Source: Liquorilactobacillus sucicola DSM 21376 = JCM 15457 (GTDB lineage Bacteria; Bacillota; Bacilli; Lactobacillales; Lactobacillaceae). Taken from it: a stretch of DNA of 64,000 nucleotides. The stretch is taken from contig NZ_BALC01000003.1 of NCBI RefSeq assembly GCF_000612445.1, forward strand, positions 124,001 to 188,000. The letters are read 5' to 3'. Position numbers and translations under genes: made by a program. Positions 16,634 to 25,706 of this stretch are shown piece after piece (the stretch's first letter is position 1; each line of letters begins with the position of its first letter). The notes beneath the pieces were generated by a model. That model searched no databases and had not been told where the DNA came from. It worked only from the letters and a program-made list of their open reading frames with translations.

Positions 16634-17476
16634 ATGAAGAAATCATTAAAATATATCATTGGATTAGTTATTTTAGTAGTAGTTGTTGTTGCAGGGTACT
16701 TTAGTTTCGCTGGCGGAAAGAAAAAAGAAGCCGAGACGGTGACTATTGGGATCATGTCAGGGTCGAAACAAGACGACAAGGTGTGGAAGTCGGTTACAAA
16801 AACAGCTAAAGATAAATACAATTTGAATTTGAAATTCAAGAAATTCACTGATTATTCACAACCTAACAAGGCTTTGACAAGTGGAAGCATTGATCTTAAT
16901 TCATTCCAGCATTATGCATTCTTGGATGCTTGGAACAAGGCTAACAAGACAAGCATTGAACCAATCGGTAAAACAATCATAATCCCAATTCGCTTGTACT
17001 CAAACAAAGTAAAAAATGTAAAAGACATTGGCAATGGCTCTACGATTGCGGTTCCTAATGATGCAACTAATGAGTCACGTGCATTGTATGTTTTGAAGAA
17101 TGCCGGACTGATTACTTTAAAATCTGATACTAAGTTGGCAACAGTTAAATCAATTGCGAAGAATCCTAAGAACCTTAAGATTAAGGAACTTGATGCAAGC
17201 CAGACAGCACGTTCATTATCAGATGTCACAGCTGCAGTTATTAATGGAAATTACGCCGAAACGGCAGGAATTGACTACAAATCTGCAATTTATGTTGAAC
17301 CAGTCAACAAGGACTCAGAACAATGGATAAATGTTATCGCAGCAAATAAAAAAGACAAAAACAAAAAAGCTTACAAGGAAGTTGTTAAGGCCTACCAATC
17401 TGAGGCAACTAAGAAAGCTATCAAGGATGTATATGGAACTGCTGAATTGCCAGCATGGGATATTAAACTGAAATAA
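16634..17476 (+). CDS. metQ: Methionine ABC transporter substrate-binding protein (MetQ/NlpA family)
   Basis: This is a 280-residue extracellular solute-binding protein of the NlpA family. Residues ~8-25 form a hydrophobic helix, and the mature domain starts with ETVTIGIMSGSKQDDKVW. Family signatures include DLNSFQHYAFLDAWNK and TIAVPNDATNESRALYVL. Unusually there is no lipobox cysteine after the hydrophobic stretch (the sequence reads FSFAGGKKKE), so it is likely held by an uncleaved N-terminal helix or released, not lipidated. It leads the metQNI operon under the T-box. Confidence 0.88.
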   Translation: MKKSLKYIIGLVILVVVVVAGYFSFAGGKKKEAETVTIGIMSGSKQDDKVWKSVTKTAKDKYNLNLKFKKFTDYSQPNKALTSGSIDLNSFQHYAFLDAWNKANKTSIEPIGKTIIIPIRLYSNKVKNVKDIGNGSTIAVPNDATNESRALYVLKNAGLITLKSDTKLATVKSIAKNPKNLKIKELDASQTARSLSDVTAAVINGNYAETAGIDYKSAIYVEPVNKDSEQWINVIAANKKDKNKKAYKEVVKAYQSEATKKAIKDVYGTAELPAWDIKLK

Positions 17477-17531
17477 CCGACGCCTGAGTTGGACAAACAG
17501 CAGTAATCTATGAAAGGCATGAGGTGCAGCA

Positions 17532-18614
17532 ATGGCAGAAAAAATTATTGAATTAGACAATATCAGTGTCACGTTTAAACAAAAAGATAAGACGATTGAA
17601 GCGGTGAAGAATGTCTCATTAAATATCAACAAAGGCGATATTTATGGAATAGTTGGATATTCAGGGGCTGGCAAGTCAACGCTTGTGCGTGTTATTAATT
17701 TACTGCAGCAGCCTTCATCTGGTAGAGCTAAGATTAATGGTGATCTTTTTTATGAAAAGATTGATGGAAATGAAAAAGTGATTCCACTTAAAAAATTAAG
17801 AGAAAAGCGTCGCAAAATCGGGATGATTTTCCAACATTTCAATTTGCTTAACGAGCAGACCGTTGTGCAAAATGTTGCTTTTGCACTCAAGCACAGTTCT
17901 TTAAAAGAAAAAGAAATAAAAGCAAAAGCCTTGGATCTGTTGAAACTAGTCGGATTGGAAGAACGTGCGGATGCATACCCTTCACAATTATCAGGTGGAC
18001 AGCAACAGCGTGTTGCGATAGCGCGAGCATTGGCGAATGATCCAGAAATACTTATTTCGGATGAAGGAACTTCTGCTTTGGATCCTAAAAATACGGTCCA
18101 GATCTTGGACTTGCTGAAACGCTTAAACAAAGAATTAGGGCTGACTGTTGTTTTGATTACACATGAGATGGAGGCCGTAAAACGTATCGCTGATCGTGTG
18201 GCAGTGATGGAGAATGGTGAGGTTATTGAAACGGGTGGTCTCTTAGATATCTTTACCAATGCTAAACACCACTTAACACGGGAATTTGTGGGAACCGAAA
18301 GTGGGTCAGCTAAGGCGCTTGCGACATTGCAAGCCGCCAATCTGGTCGAACTTGATGACGATCAGGAGTGTATTCAACTGACGTACATTGGTGCGGCGGT
18401 CAGCGAATCGCTGATAGTTAAACTGTATAAGGATTTCGATATTGTTGCGAATATAATCTACGGTAACATTGAAATTTTACAGGGAACACCTGTTGGAGCA
18501 CTTTTTGTCATTATTAAGGGTAGTGCTGAAAACAGAGAACGGGCGACCGCTTTTTTGAAGAAGCAAGATATAATTATAAACAAAGTGGAAGAGGGTGAAT
18601 TAGTCAATGGCTGA
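17532..18614 (+). CDS. metN: Methionine ABC transporter ATP-binding protein
   Basis: This is a 360-residue ABC ATPase. Walker [10 protein letters not shown] (about residue 40), Q-loop FQHFNLL, signature LSGGQQQR (~155), Walker [13 protein letters not shown] and the switch His in VLITHEM are complete; the usual Walker B CDEAT is SDEGT. The C-terminal ~80 residues (from ECIQLTYIG) form the NIL/ACT-like domain that binds methionine and inhibits transport when it is plentiful in known MetN proteins. The stop overlaps the start of the permease gene by eight bases. ATG follows GAGGTGCAGCA. Confidence 0.92.
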   Translation: MAEKIIELDNISVTFKQKDKTIEAVKNVSLNINKGDIYGIVGYSGAGKSTLVRVINLLQQPSSGRAKINGDLFYEKIDGNEKVIPLKKLREKRRKIGMIFQHFNLLNEQTVVQNVAFALKHSSLKEKEIKAKALDLLKLVGLEERADAYPSQLSGGQQQRVAIARALANDPEILISDEGTSALDPKNTVQILDLLKRLNKELGLTVVLITHEMEAVKRIADRVAVMENGEVIETGGLLDIFTNAKHHLTREFVGTESGSAKALATLQAANLVELDDDQECIQLTYIGAAVSESLIVKLYKDFDIVANIIYGNIEILQGTPVGALFVIIKGSAENRERATAFLKKQDIIINKVEEGELVNG

Positions 18615-19308
18615 GCTATTTACTAAGTATTTTCCAAACGTTGTTTACCAAGGATGGAACGGTGATGGAGGTTGGTTACCTGCAATTGGACAGACCTTGT
18701 ATATGACGTTTTGGTCTGCAATTTTTGGAGGAATTTTGGGGCTTATATTTGGAATCGGACTCGTTTTGACTGACTCGGATGGCATTCTTCCTAATCGTGG
18801 TTTGTTTAGTTTCTTTGACAAAGTAGTTTCCTTTTTTCGTGCCATTCCATTCATTATTCTGTTAGCATTTATTGCCCCTGTAACCCAAAAAATAGTTGGC
18901 ACACAAATCGGGACGACAGCGGCACTTGTTCCATTATCGCTAGGAGTCTTCCCGTTTTATGCTCGTCAGGTTCAGGTTGCATTGGCTAGTGTAGATCATG
19001 GGATTATTGAGGCAGCCCAATCTTTAGGAGCTACGTTCAGTGATATTATTTTTGATGTTTATCTGCGTGAAGCACGTTCAGAATTGGTCAGGGTAACAAC
19101 AGTGACTTTGATTAGTTTAATTGGACTGACGGCGATGGCTGGAGCTATTGGCGCTGGCGGTTTAGGTAACATGGCGATTGCTTATGGCTACAACCGCTTC
19201 GCAAACGATACGACCTTTATCGCAACTCTGTTAGTATTGATATTTGTGCTGCTTGTTCAGCTGATAGGTGATTTGCTGGCACGAGTTTTAAATCATAAAA
19301 ACAGCTGA
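18607..19308 (+). CDS. metI: Methionine ABC transporter permease
   Basis: This is a 233-residue integral membrane permease with five to six hydrophobic segments. The coupling region [26 protein letters not shown] (about residues 138-163) contains the EAA motif that contacts the ATPase, and [19 protein letters not shown] follows, as in MetI proteins. It is translationally coupled to metN and completes the methionine (and probably methionine derivative) importer. The ribosome site GAAGAGGGTGAA lies in the metN end. Confidence 0.92.
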   Translation: MAELFTKYFPNVVYQGWNGDGGWLPAIGQTLYMTFWSAIFGGILGLIFGIGLVLTDSDGILPNRGLFSFFDKVVSFFRAIPFIILLAFIAPVTQKIVGTQIGTTAALVPLSLGVFPFYARQVQVALASVDHGIIEAAQSLGATFSDIIFDVYLREARSELVRVTTVTLISLIGLTAMAGAIGAGGLGNMAIAYGYNRFANDTTFIATLLVLIFVLLVQLIGDLLARVLNHKNS

Positions 19309-19353
19309 TCAAAAATCAGTTCTTTAGTCATTTTTAGAAAGATGCGATAGCTT

Positions 19354-20499
19354 ATGGAAGAAAAAGAAAAACTGAAAATATTGACCGATCTGATCAAAAT
19401 TCATTCTGTCAATGGCAACGAACTTGCGACTTCTGAATATATTGCCACATTATTCAAGGAGAAAAATGTACCGGTTAAGCTCGATCGTTTTGACGACACG
19501 CGGGCTAACTTAATTGCTGAGATAGGAGAACCAAATGGAAAGGGTGTTCTATGCTTTACTGGGCACCAAGATACCGTTGCGATTGCTGAAAAAGATAAGT
19601 GGAAATACGATCCTTTTTCTGGACAGATCATAGATGGCCGAGTATATGGGCGTGGCGCAGCTGATATGAAGAGTGGGCTTGCAGCACAGGTTATTGCATT
19701 ACTTGAATTGGTTGAAAAAAAGCATGTTCCTCATGGAGCGATCCGTTTTGTTGCAACTGCTGGTGAAGAGTATGGAGCGCAAGGAGCTTATCGTCTGAAC
19801 GCTCAAGGAATAACGAATGATATTGCTGCTTTGGTCGTGGGCGAACCAACTAGCGGGCAGATCATTTATGCGCATTCAGGAAGCTTGAATTATAAGATCA
19901 AAAGTTATGGGAAAGCGGTGCATAGCTCACGTCCTAGCCAAGGAGTCAACGCTATTAATGGGTTGGTGCAGTACATGAATGCGGAACAAATTCTGTTTGA
20001 TGATACACCGCTAGATCCCTTTTTAGGTGCTGTGCAGCATAGTGTGACGGTGATCAAGGGCGGGCAGCAGGTTAACAGTATTCCTAGTTATGCCGAGCTT
20101 TATGGCAATATTCGTCCTACAAAAAAGTTTGATAATGAGCAGGTTATTGAACGTATACAGAATAAAATCAATGAAATAAATGAAAATGGGCCTTTTAAAT
20201 TAGAGTTTTCGATCGTGCATAATTTTTATCCGATTGGGACTGCACCAGATAATGATTTCGTGCAACTTGCACAAAAAATTGCGACTGAGCAGTATGCAGA
20301 TCGCAAAATTGAGCTAAAAACGATCAATGGGGCAACGGACGCGAGTGTCTTTATCCAAAGCAAACCTAACATGCCTGTCATTATTTTGGGGGCTGATGCT
20401 TGGAAAGTCGCACATCAGGCAAATGAATATACAACGGTCGCTAGCTATTTGAAGACTATTGAGATATATGAAAGATTGGCATTAGACTTCTTCGCATGA
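19354..20499 (+). CDS. ArgE/DapE-family M20 metallopeptidase
   Basis: This is a 381-residue M20 zinc amidohydrolase with intact motifs GHQDTVAIAEKDKW (~70), GRGAADMKSGLAAQ (~100) and ATAGEEYGAQGAYR (~134, catalytic Glu), plus the lid/dimerisation domain (HSSRPSQGVNAINGL). It is the intact paralogue of the broken gene at 5963-7146. The usual database names are succinyl-diaminopimelate desuccinylase or acetylornithine deacetylase, but the sulfur-gene context suggests it may deacylate an N-acyl amino acid or peptide scavenged with methionine. Substrate unproven. It lies 45 bases after metI and is probably in the same transcript. Confidence 0.82.
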   Translation: MEEKEKLKILTDLIKIHSVNGNELATSEYIATLFKEKNVPVKLDRFDDTRANLIAEIGEPNGKGVLCFTGHQDTVAIAEKDKWKYDPFSGQIIDGRVYGRGAADMKSGLAAQVIALLELVEKKHVPHGAIRFVATAGEEYGAQGAYRLNAQGITNDIAALVVGEPTSGQIIYAHSGSLNYKIKSYGKAVHSSRPSQGVNAINGLVQYMNAEQILFDDTPLDPFLGAVQHSVTVIKGGQQVNSIPSYAELYGNIRPTKKFDNEQVIERIQNKINEINENGPFKLEFSIVHNFYPIGTAPDNDFVQLAQKIATEQYADRKIELKTINGATDASVFIQSKPNMPVIILGADAWKVAHQANEYTTVASYLKTIEIYERLALDFFA

Positions 20500-20560
20500 G
20501 ACTTGAATCTTCAAAAGCAAAACAGACATGAATGATAATTTGGATTGGAAGGAATAGCTA

Positions 20561-21739
20561 ATGAAATTTGACGAATCACAAATTTTGGAAAAACTGCCAG
20601 CACAGTTTTTTGCGGCACTAGTAGCAAAAGTAAACAAAAAGATTGATGCAGGAAATGATGTGATCAACCTTGGACAAGGAAATCCGGATCAGCCAACATT
20701 TGATTACATTGTTGCAGCACTTAACGAAGCCGCAAAAGATCCGAGTACACACAAGTATTCGCCCTTTAGAGGGCTCACTGAATTAAAGCAAGCGGCAGCA
20801 GATTTCTATGAGCAAGAATATGGTGTTGCGGCTGATCCTGAAAAAGAGATTGCAATCTTGGGCGGTTCAAAAATTGGTTTAGTTGAGCTTCCATGGGCTT
20901 TGATGAATCCAGGTGAGAGTCTTATCTTACCTGATCCAGGTTATCCCGATTATCTATCAGGTGTTGCTTTGGGGAAAGTGAAGTACGATACAGTTCCTTT
21001 GCGCAGAGAAAACGACTTTTTGCCCGACTATGATGAAATTCCAGAGGAAGTCGCTAAAAGGGCTAAATTCATTTATTTGAACTATCCCAATAACCCGACT
21101 GGTGCAGTTGCAACTAAGGAGTTTTACGAACAGACAGTTGCATTCGCTAAAAAGTATGAAATCGGAGTTGTGAGTGACTTTGCGTACGGGGCTCTAGGCT
21201 TCGATAATTACAAGAATCCAAGTTTCTTACAGGTTGAAGGTGCAAAAGATGTCGGCATTGAAATTTACACCTTTTCTAAAACATTTAACATGGCTGGTTG
21301 GCGTTTAGCTTTTGCAGTTGGAAATCCAGATATCATCGAGGCTTTGAACTTGATTCAGGATCATCTTTTTGTGAGTGTTTTCCCGGCGATTCAGAAAGCT
21401 GGTATTACGGCATTACGTTCTGATAAAAGGAAGAGTGAGATTGATGCATTAGAAGCGCTCTACCAGCAGCGACGTGATGCATTTATCACGGAAGCAGCTA
21501 AGATTGGTTGGCAAGCATTTGTTCCGGGGGGGACATTTTATGCATGGATGCCGGTTCCTCAAGGGTATACGAGTGAAGCTTTTGCAGATCTTTTACTAGA
21601 TAAGGCTAATGTCGCTGTTGCTCCTGGCAAAGGTTTTGGACTTATGGGAGATGGGTATGTGCGCATAGGATTGCTTGTTTCGCCTGAAAGACTGATTGAG
21701 GCTGTACAACGGATTGGCAAATTGAATTTGTTCGGTTAG
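20561..21739 (+). CDS. PLP-dependent aminotransferase, MtnE-like
   Basis: This is a 392-residue class I/II fold-type I aminotransferase. DVINLGQGNPDQPT near residue 33, KYSPFRGLTELK, NYPNNPTGAVA (~180), DFAYGAL and the PLP-lysine segment TFSKTFNMAGWR (~238-249) are all present, and the C-terminal VRIGLLVSPERL arginine binds carboxylate. The N-terminal QFFAALVAKVNKKI segment is very like Bacillus MtnE, the aminotransferase that makes methionine from ketomethylthiobutyrate. Its place at the end of the methionine transport operon agrees with that, though no other salvage genes are present in the window. Start ATG after GGAAGGAATAGCTA. Confidence 0.82.
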   Translation: MKFDESQILEKLPAQFFAALVAKVNKKIDAGNDVINLGQGNPDQPTFDYIVAALNEAAKDPSTHKYSPFRGLTELKQAAADFYEQEYGVAADPEKEIAILGGSKIGLVELPWALMNPGESLILPDPGYPDYLSGVALGKVKYDTVPLRRENDFLPDYDEIPEEVAKRAKFIYLNYPNNPTGAVATKEFYEQTVAFAKKYEIGVVSDFAYGALGFDNYKNPSFLQVEGAKDVGIEIYTFSKTFNMAGWRLAFAVGNPDIIEALNLIQDHLFVSVFPAIQKAGITALRSDKRKSEIDALEALYQQRRDAFITEAAKIGWQAFVPGGTFYAWMPVPQGYTSEAFADLLLDKANVAVAPGKGFGLMGDGYVRIGLLVSPERLIEAVQRIGKLNLFG

Positions 21740-21845
21740 TGTTTGCGGCCTACAAAATAGTAGACGTACTAAGTTGAAACAGATATTTTAAGTGAAGCTG
21801 TTGAAAAGAATGGTCTAAGCAATAAAATCTAAAAAGTAGTAATAA

Positions 21846-21887
21846 AAGCGATCTCATATATAATATAGATGAAGATCGCTTTTTTTG
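21846..21887 (+). terminator. Terminator after the aminotransferase gene
   Basis: AAGCGATCT and AGATCGCTT enclose an AT-rich 16-base loop and are followed by T6-7. Confidence 0.88.
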
Positions 21888-21910
21888 TGTTTTGAATGGA
21901 GGTTGATTTC

Positions 21911-23728
21911 ATGCAGGATCAGCAGTTGTGGAAACAATTTATTGCAGGTAATGAGTTTGTTGCAAATACACTGGAAACTAGAATAGCGGAGTCATGGAAA
22001 ATTTGCTCGCGTGCTGAGATTGATCCTTACCTTGTTAGACCGCAGAAAATTCTTTCAGCCTCAGAATTGCTTAGTAAACAACACCAATACAGAAATATGA
22101 TTGAAGTAGTGAAGACACAAGTTGGAACAATCGAGAACAATTTAAAATTGAACCAACCAGTTTTTATTCTAACTGACGAAGTGGGTAACATTTTGTGGCG
22201 CGATGGCAATCTCCAAGCACAGGAACATGCGAATGATTTCTATTTTCGTGAAGGAACAAAGTGGACTGAGCTCAATGTAGGAACAAATGCTATCGGAATT
22301 TCACTACGGACCAAGAAAGATGAGCATGTCGCTTTGAATGAGCACTATGCCCATGCTTCAAGGCAGTGGAGCTGTTCAGCTTCGCCAATTTTAGATGAAG
22401 ATGGGAATGTCCTGGGAGTGTTGGATGTTTCAACGTTGCATAACGATTCTGCAAAAGATGCATTTTTACTGTTGACGCTGCTGACTCAACGAATAGCGAA
22501 TATACTGATAAGTGCAGACCTTGAACGCCGAAAAGAGTTGTTACAGTATTGTATGCTTCACCGCTCAGATGAACTGTTATGCGATACGCACTTTAAAATT
22601 GTCAGTACTCCAGAAAAATATGCAGCGCATTTTAAACTAGGCAACGACATCCATTCATATATCAACTCCAAAACAATATATAAAAGTGAGAAAATATATT
22701 TTAAAAATAAATTGATTGGGTACAAGGTTCGTATTTTTTCTGAACCGTTGCGGACAAACACTTTTTATTATCCGGGTGTTCCGACTGCGAACAGGGCATA
22801 CAGTCAATTCTTGCAGCGCATTCTGAAATTGGCTGGTAGCAGCTTGCCAATTCATCTTTTTGGTGAATCGGGAACGGGAAAAGAAGTACTTGCACGGACG
22901 ATTCATTATAATAGTTCAGTAAAAAGTGGTCCACTTATTGCTATTAATTGCGGTGCTTTGAATCAGAATCTGCTTGAAAGTGAGTTGTTTGGCTATGCGC
23001 CAGGGGCGTTTACAGGTTCCAATATTAAGGGTCAAAAGGGAAAAATCGAGCAAGCAAACGGAGGAACCTTGTTTCTAGATGAAATTGAAAGTATGTCGCG
23101 CCAGATGCAAACGGCCTTGCTGCGTGTTGTCGAAGAAAAAAAGGTGGTTCCGATCAACGGAGAACCTAAAAAAATTTCATTCAGGTTGATAACTGCCAGC
23201 AACCAAGACCTACGTGTTTTAGTGCGGAGAAAGAAGTTTCGGGAAGATCTTTTTTACCGTATTTATGTGTGCCCTGTTCAAATTCCACCTTTGCGTGAAA
23301 GAAAAGAAGACATTCAGCAATTGATCACTTCTTTTTGTAAAGTCAAGAAGTGGCAGATAGCTTGGCAGAAGAATATTTACAGTGTCAGTCGAGACTATCC
23401 ATGGTATGGTAATGTGCGTGAATTCAACAATTTTATGGAGCGCTTATATCTTTTTTATGAGCAGCAAAAACCGACGATTAAGCAGATTAGGAAATTGATA
23501 GAGGCCGGCACAATTAGAAATAATGATAACGAAAAAGAGATACCGGCTGTGTCAAAGCGACAGCCGAGTGATGGTGAGGAACAGTCAGAAACAGAAGAAA
23601 TAAAAGAAATAAAAAAGTTACGACGAGCATTGGAAAAAAATCATTATCGCATTAGTAAAACTGCTGCCGAGCTACATGTTTCTAGGACGACTATTTATCG
23701 AAAAATGAAAAGGTACAAATTAAGATAA
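21911..23728 (+). CDS. acoR: Sigma-54-dependent activator, AcoR type
   Basis: This is a 605-residue enhancer-binding protein. Residues ~55-190 form a GAF-like sensor domain (EGTKWTELNVGTNAIG, ASPILDEDGNVLGVLDVS), as in AcoR of acetoin-degrading bacteria. The AAA+ domain has Walker A GESGTGKE (~318), the sigma-54 contact loop GAFTGSNIKG (~361), Walker B GTLFLDEIE and the arginine finger region DLFYRIYVCPVQIPPLRERKED. The C-terminal Fis-type helix-turn-helix is NHYRISKTAAELHVSRTTIYRKM. ATG 21911 follows GGAGG at seven bases. A sigma-54 promoter precedes the dehydrogenase operon 510 bases downstream. Acetoin as ligand is inference. Confidence 0.88.
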   Translation: MQDQQLWKQFIAGNEFVANTLETRIAESWKICSRAEIDPYLVRPQKILSASELLSKQHQYRNMIEVVKTQVGTIENNLKLNQPVFILTDEVGNILWRDGNLQAQEHANDFYFREGTKWTELNVGTNAIGISLRTKKDEHVALNEHYAHASRQWSCSASPILDEDGNVLGVLDVSTLHNDSAKDAFLLLTLLTQRIANILISADLERRKELLQYCMLHRSDELLCDTHFKIVSTPEKYAAHFKLGNDIHSYINSKTIYKSEKIYFKNKLIGYKVRIFSEPLRTNTFYYPGVPTANRAYSQFLQRILKLAGSSLPIHLFGESGTGKEVLARTIHYNSSVKSGPLIAINCGALNQNLLESELFGYAPGAFTGSNIKGQKGKIEQANGGTLFLDEIESMSRQMQTALLRVVEEKKVVPINGEPKKISFRLITASNQDLRVLVRRKKFREDLFYRIYVCPVQIPPLRERKEDIQQLITSFCKVKKWQIAWQKNIYSVSRDYPWYGNVREFNNFMERLYLFYEQQKPTIKQIRKLIEAGTIRNNDNEKEIPAVSKRQPSDGEEQSETEEIKEIKKLRRALEKNHYRISKTAAELHVSRTTIYRKMKRYKLR

Positions 23729-23753
23729 GGAAGAAGTGGTTTCATAATTTGAG

Positions 23754-23789
23754 AGTAACAAAGTGTTGCAAGTGCAACACTTTGTTACT
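23754..23789. promoter_or_regulatory. Perfect 17-bp palindrome downstream of acoR
   Basis: Two 17-base arms (23754-23770 and 23773-23789) pair perfectly around AG. No T run follows, so it is a poor terminator. The core TGTTGCA-AG-TGCAACA lies about 460 bp upstream of the sigma-54 promoter, so it could be an upstream activator site or a processing hairpin. Confidence 0.55.
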
Positions 23790-23962
23790 TGAGGTATGAA
23801 CAAAAAATAACTTGTTGAACAAGAATAATGATGATTAAACTATTCGCTTTTACGCAAATGTATATGCATATTATGCGGGAAGCACTTTATTAGATAGGAA
23901 CTTTTGAATAGTAAGAAAACAAATAATTGAAACATGTTGGTGCCGTATAACGCACGCTTGAT

Positions 23963-24040
23963 GAGGGGATTGGTTAAAAGTTAAATTAACCTATCTCCTC
24001 TATTTATTTTGGATAAATGTATTCCAAAAGTTGATCTTTT
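23963..24040 (+). repeat. Intergenic repeat family R1, copy D
   Basis: A hairpin (GAGGGGATTGGTTAA with TTAACCTATCTCCTC, 23963-24000, then a T-rich tail) is followed by GGATAAATGTATTCCAAAAGTTGAT, which matches the start of the box in copy A. No closing ACTTATG is seen. The rest of 23790-24237 holds no gene that I can support. Confidence 0.5.
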
Positions 24041-24237
24041 TCACTTAAAAACGAAATTAATCATAGACAGAACCAGAGCATCCTTGTACTTTGGCGGTAA
24101 TCCGCATGGTTAATGACCATGATGTAATCTTATTAGTTGTATACATAAAGCTGCGAGTAAATTACTAAATTGCTGCTGGATTTTATGTTTTGAAGTGTAA
24201 TCACGCAATTAAGAAAAGAAGAAAAAGGCTCATGCTG

Positions 24238-24255
24238 TTGGCATGGAACTTGCTT
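24238..24255 (+). promoter_or_regulatory. Sigma-54 (-24/-12) promoter of the dehydrogenase operon
   Basis: TTGGCATGGAACTTGCTT has GG at 24240-24241 and GC at 24252-24253, exactly twelve bases apart, matching the TGGCAC-N5-TTGC consensus closely. It lies 46 bases before the lpd start and is downstream of a gene for a sigma-54 activator with an intact GAFTGS loop. The start of transcription would be near 24265. Confidence 0.87.
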
Positions 24256-24300
24256 GTAGACAAATGAAAGAAAGAATTTTTAGTGAGGGGGGAATAGTCT

Positions 24301-25644
24301 ATGGCAAGTTATGATCTTGCAGTTGTCGGAGCGGGCCCAGGCGGTTATATCGCAGCAATCCATGCAGCACAGTTGGGTAAGAGAGTAGTTGTGATCGAAA
24401 GGAAGGATATTGGCGGAGTATGTTTAAACGCGGGATGTATACCATCAAAAAGTTATTTGAAACACAGTCACTGGGTGCTAGCAGCAAAAGAGGCTAGTCA
24501 GTTTGGCATACCAATGGAAGTAAAAGAAGTTGATTTTCCTAAGTTGGTGCAGCGTAAAAACCACGTTGTTGCAACTCTACAAGACGGAATCAGATATTTG
24601 TTCAAGACAAATCATATCGCATATATTGAGGGAAAGGCTTCTTTAACCAAGGAGCATCAGTTAAGTGTTGATGGCAAGAAGATAGCTGCACGCGATATTC
24701 TTTTAGCGACTGGGGGACATCCCTTTGTTCCACCAATCAAAGGGCTTGAAAAGATCGCTTATTTAACGACTGATACCTTTTTTCAAATGGCTGAGTTGCC
24801 GCAAAAATTGGTTATCATCGGTGGAGGAATTATCGCGGTCGAACTTGCTTTTGCGATGCAGCCATTAGGTGTTGAGGTCACATTGCTTGAAGTAGCCCCA
24901 GACATTTTGCTGACTGAGGATGAAGATGCACGAATAATTATTAAGCAAAAATTACAAAGTATGGGTATCACAGTTAGGGCTGGTGTAAAAATCAAACAAG
25001 TTGTTGCCAAAGAAGTGCAGCTTGTTGACGAAAAGTATGAATTTGATCAGTTGCTTGTTGCAACAGGCCGCAAGGCCAATCTTGAACTTGCACGTCATGC
25101 AGAAATAGCATTGGATGAAAAAGAGCATTTTGTGAAGGTTGACCAGCATTATCAAACAAGTATTCCACATGTTTACGCAATCGGTGATTTGATCGGTGGC
25201 TATCAGTTAGCTCATGCGGCAAGTGCCGAGGGGGTCAGAGCGGTAGCCGCAATTTGCGGCAAGCCTAAGGCACCAGTGCCCCAGCAATATGTTCCGCGTT
25301 GTCTGTATACGGATCCAGAGGTTGCAAGTTTTGGACTGAATGAGACTCAAGCCAAGGAAAAAGGTTTTGATGTTATTGTTAGAAGCGCACCGTATGTCGG
25401 TAATGGAAAAGCAATTGCAAGTGAGGAAGCTAATGGTTTTGTAAAAATTATCAGCGAAAAAAAATATCATGAAATTCTTGGCGCTGTCATTGTCGGCGGT
25501 AATGCAACTGAAATGATCCATACTATCTTAGCTGTATGTGAAGCCGAGGGAACTGTTGATGAACTTGCAGATACCATTTTTGCACATCCGACTCTGTCAG
25601 AGCTAACAGGTGAAGTTGCAGATTCTTTGCGGACACTTAGCTGA
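24301..25644 (+). CDS. Dihydrolipoamide dehydrogenase (E3)
   Basis: This is a 447-residue class I flavoprotein disulfide reductase. FAD site VVGAGPGGYIAAIHAA (residues 6-21), active disulfide GGVCLNAGCIPSK (~38-50), NAD site IIGGGIIAVELAFA (~172), second FAD site YAIGDLIGG and the C-terminal catalytic HPTLSE (~432) are complete. It reoxidises the lipoamide arm of the dehydrogenase complex in the cytoplasm. It is the first gene of a sigma-54-driven operon, an order seen in some acetoin dehydrogenase loci. ATG follows GAGGGGGGAA. Confidence 0.93.
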   Translation: MASYDLAVVGAGPGGYIAAIHAAQLGKRVVVIERKDIGGVCLNAGCIPSKSYLKHSHWVLAAKEASQFGIPMEVKEVDFPKLVQRKNHVVATLQDGIRYLFKTNHIAYIEGKASLTKEHQLSVDGKKIAARDILLATGGHPFVPPIKGLEKIAYLTTDTFFQMAELPQKLVIIGGGIIAVELAFAMQPLGVEVTLLEVAPDILLTEDEDARIIIKQKLQSMGITVRAGVKIKQVVAKEVQLVDEKYEFDQLLVATGRKANLELARHAEIALDEKEHFVKVDQHYQTSIPHVYAIGDLIGGYQLAHAASAEGVRAVAAICGKPKAPVPQQYVPRCLYTDPEVASFGLNETQAKEKGFDVIVRSAPYVGNGKAIASEEANGFVKIISEKKYHEILGAVIVGGNATEMIHTILAVCEAEGTVDELADTIFAHPTLSELTGEVADSLRTLS

Positions 25645-25706
25645 GTATTTTTGGACGAAAGGCAGAATTCTGAATAATATTTTGCCAAAACAAGGAGGGA
25701 ATAGAA

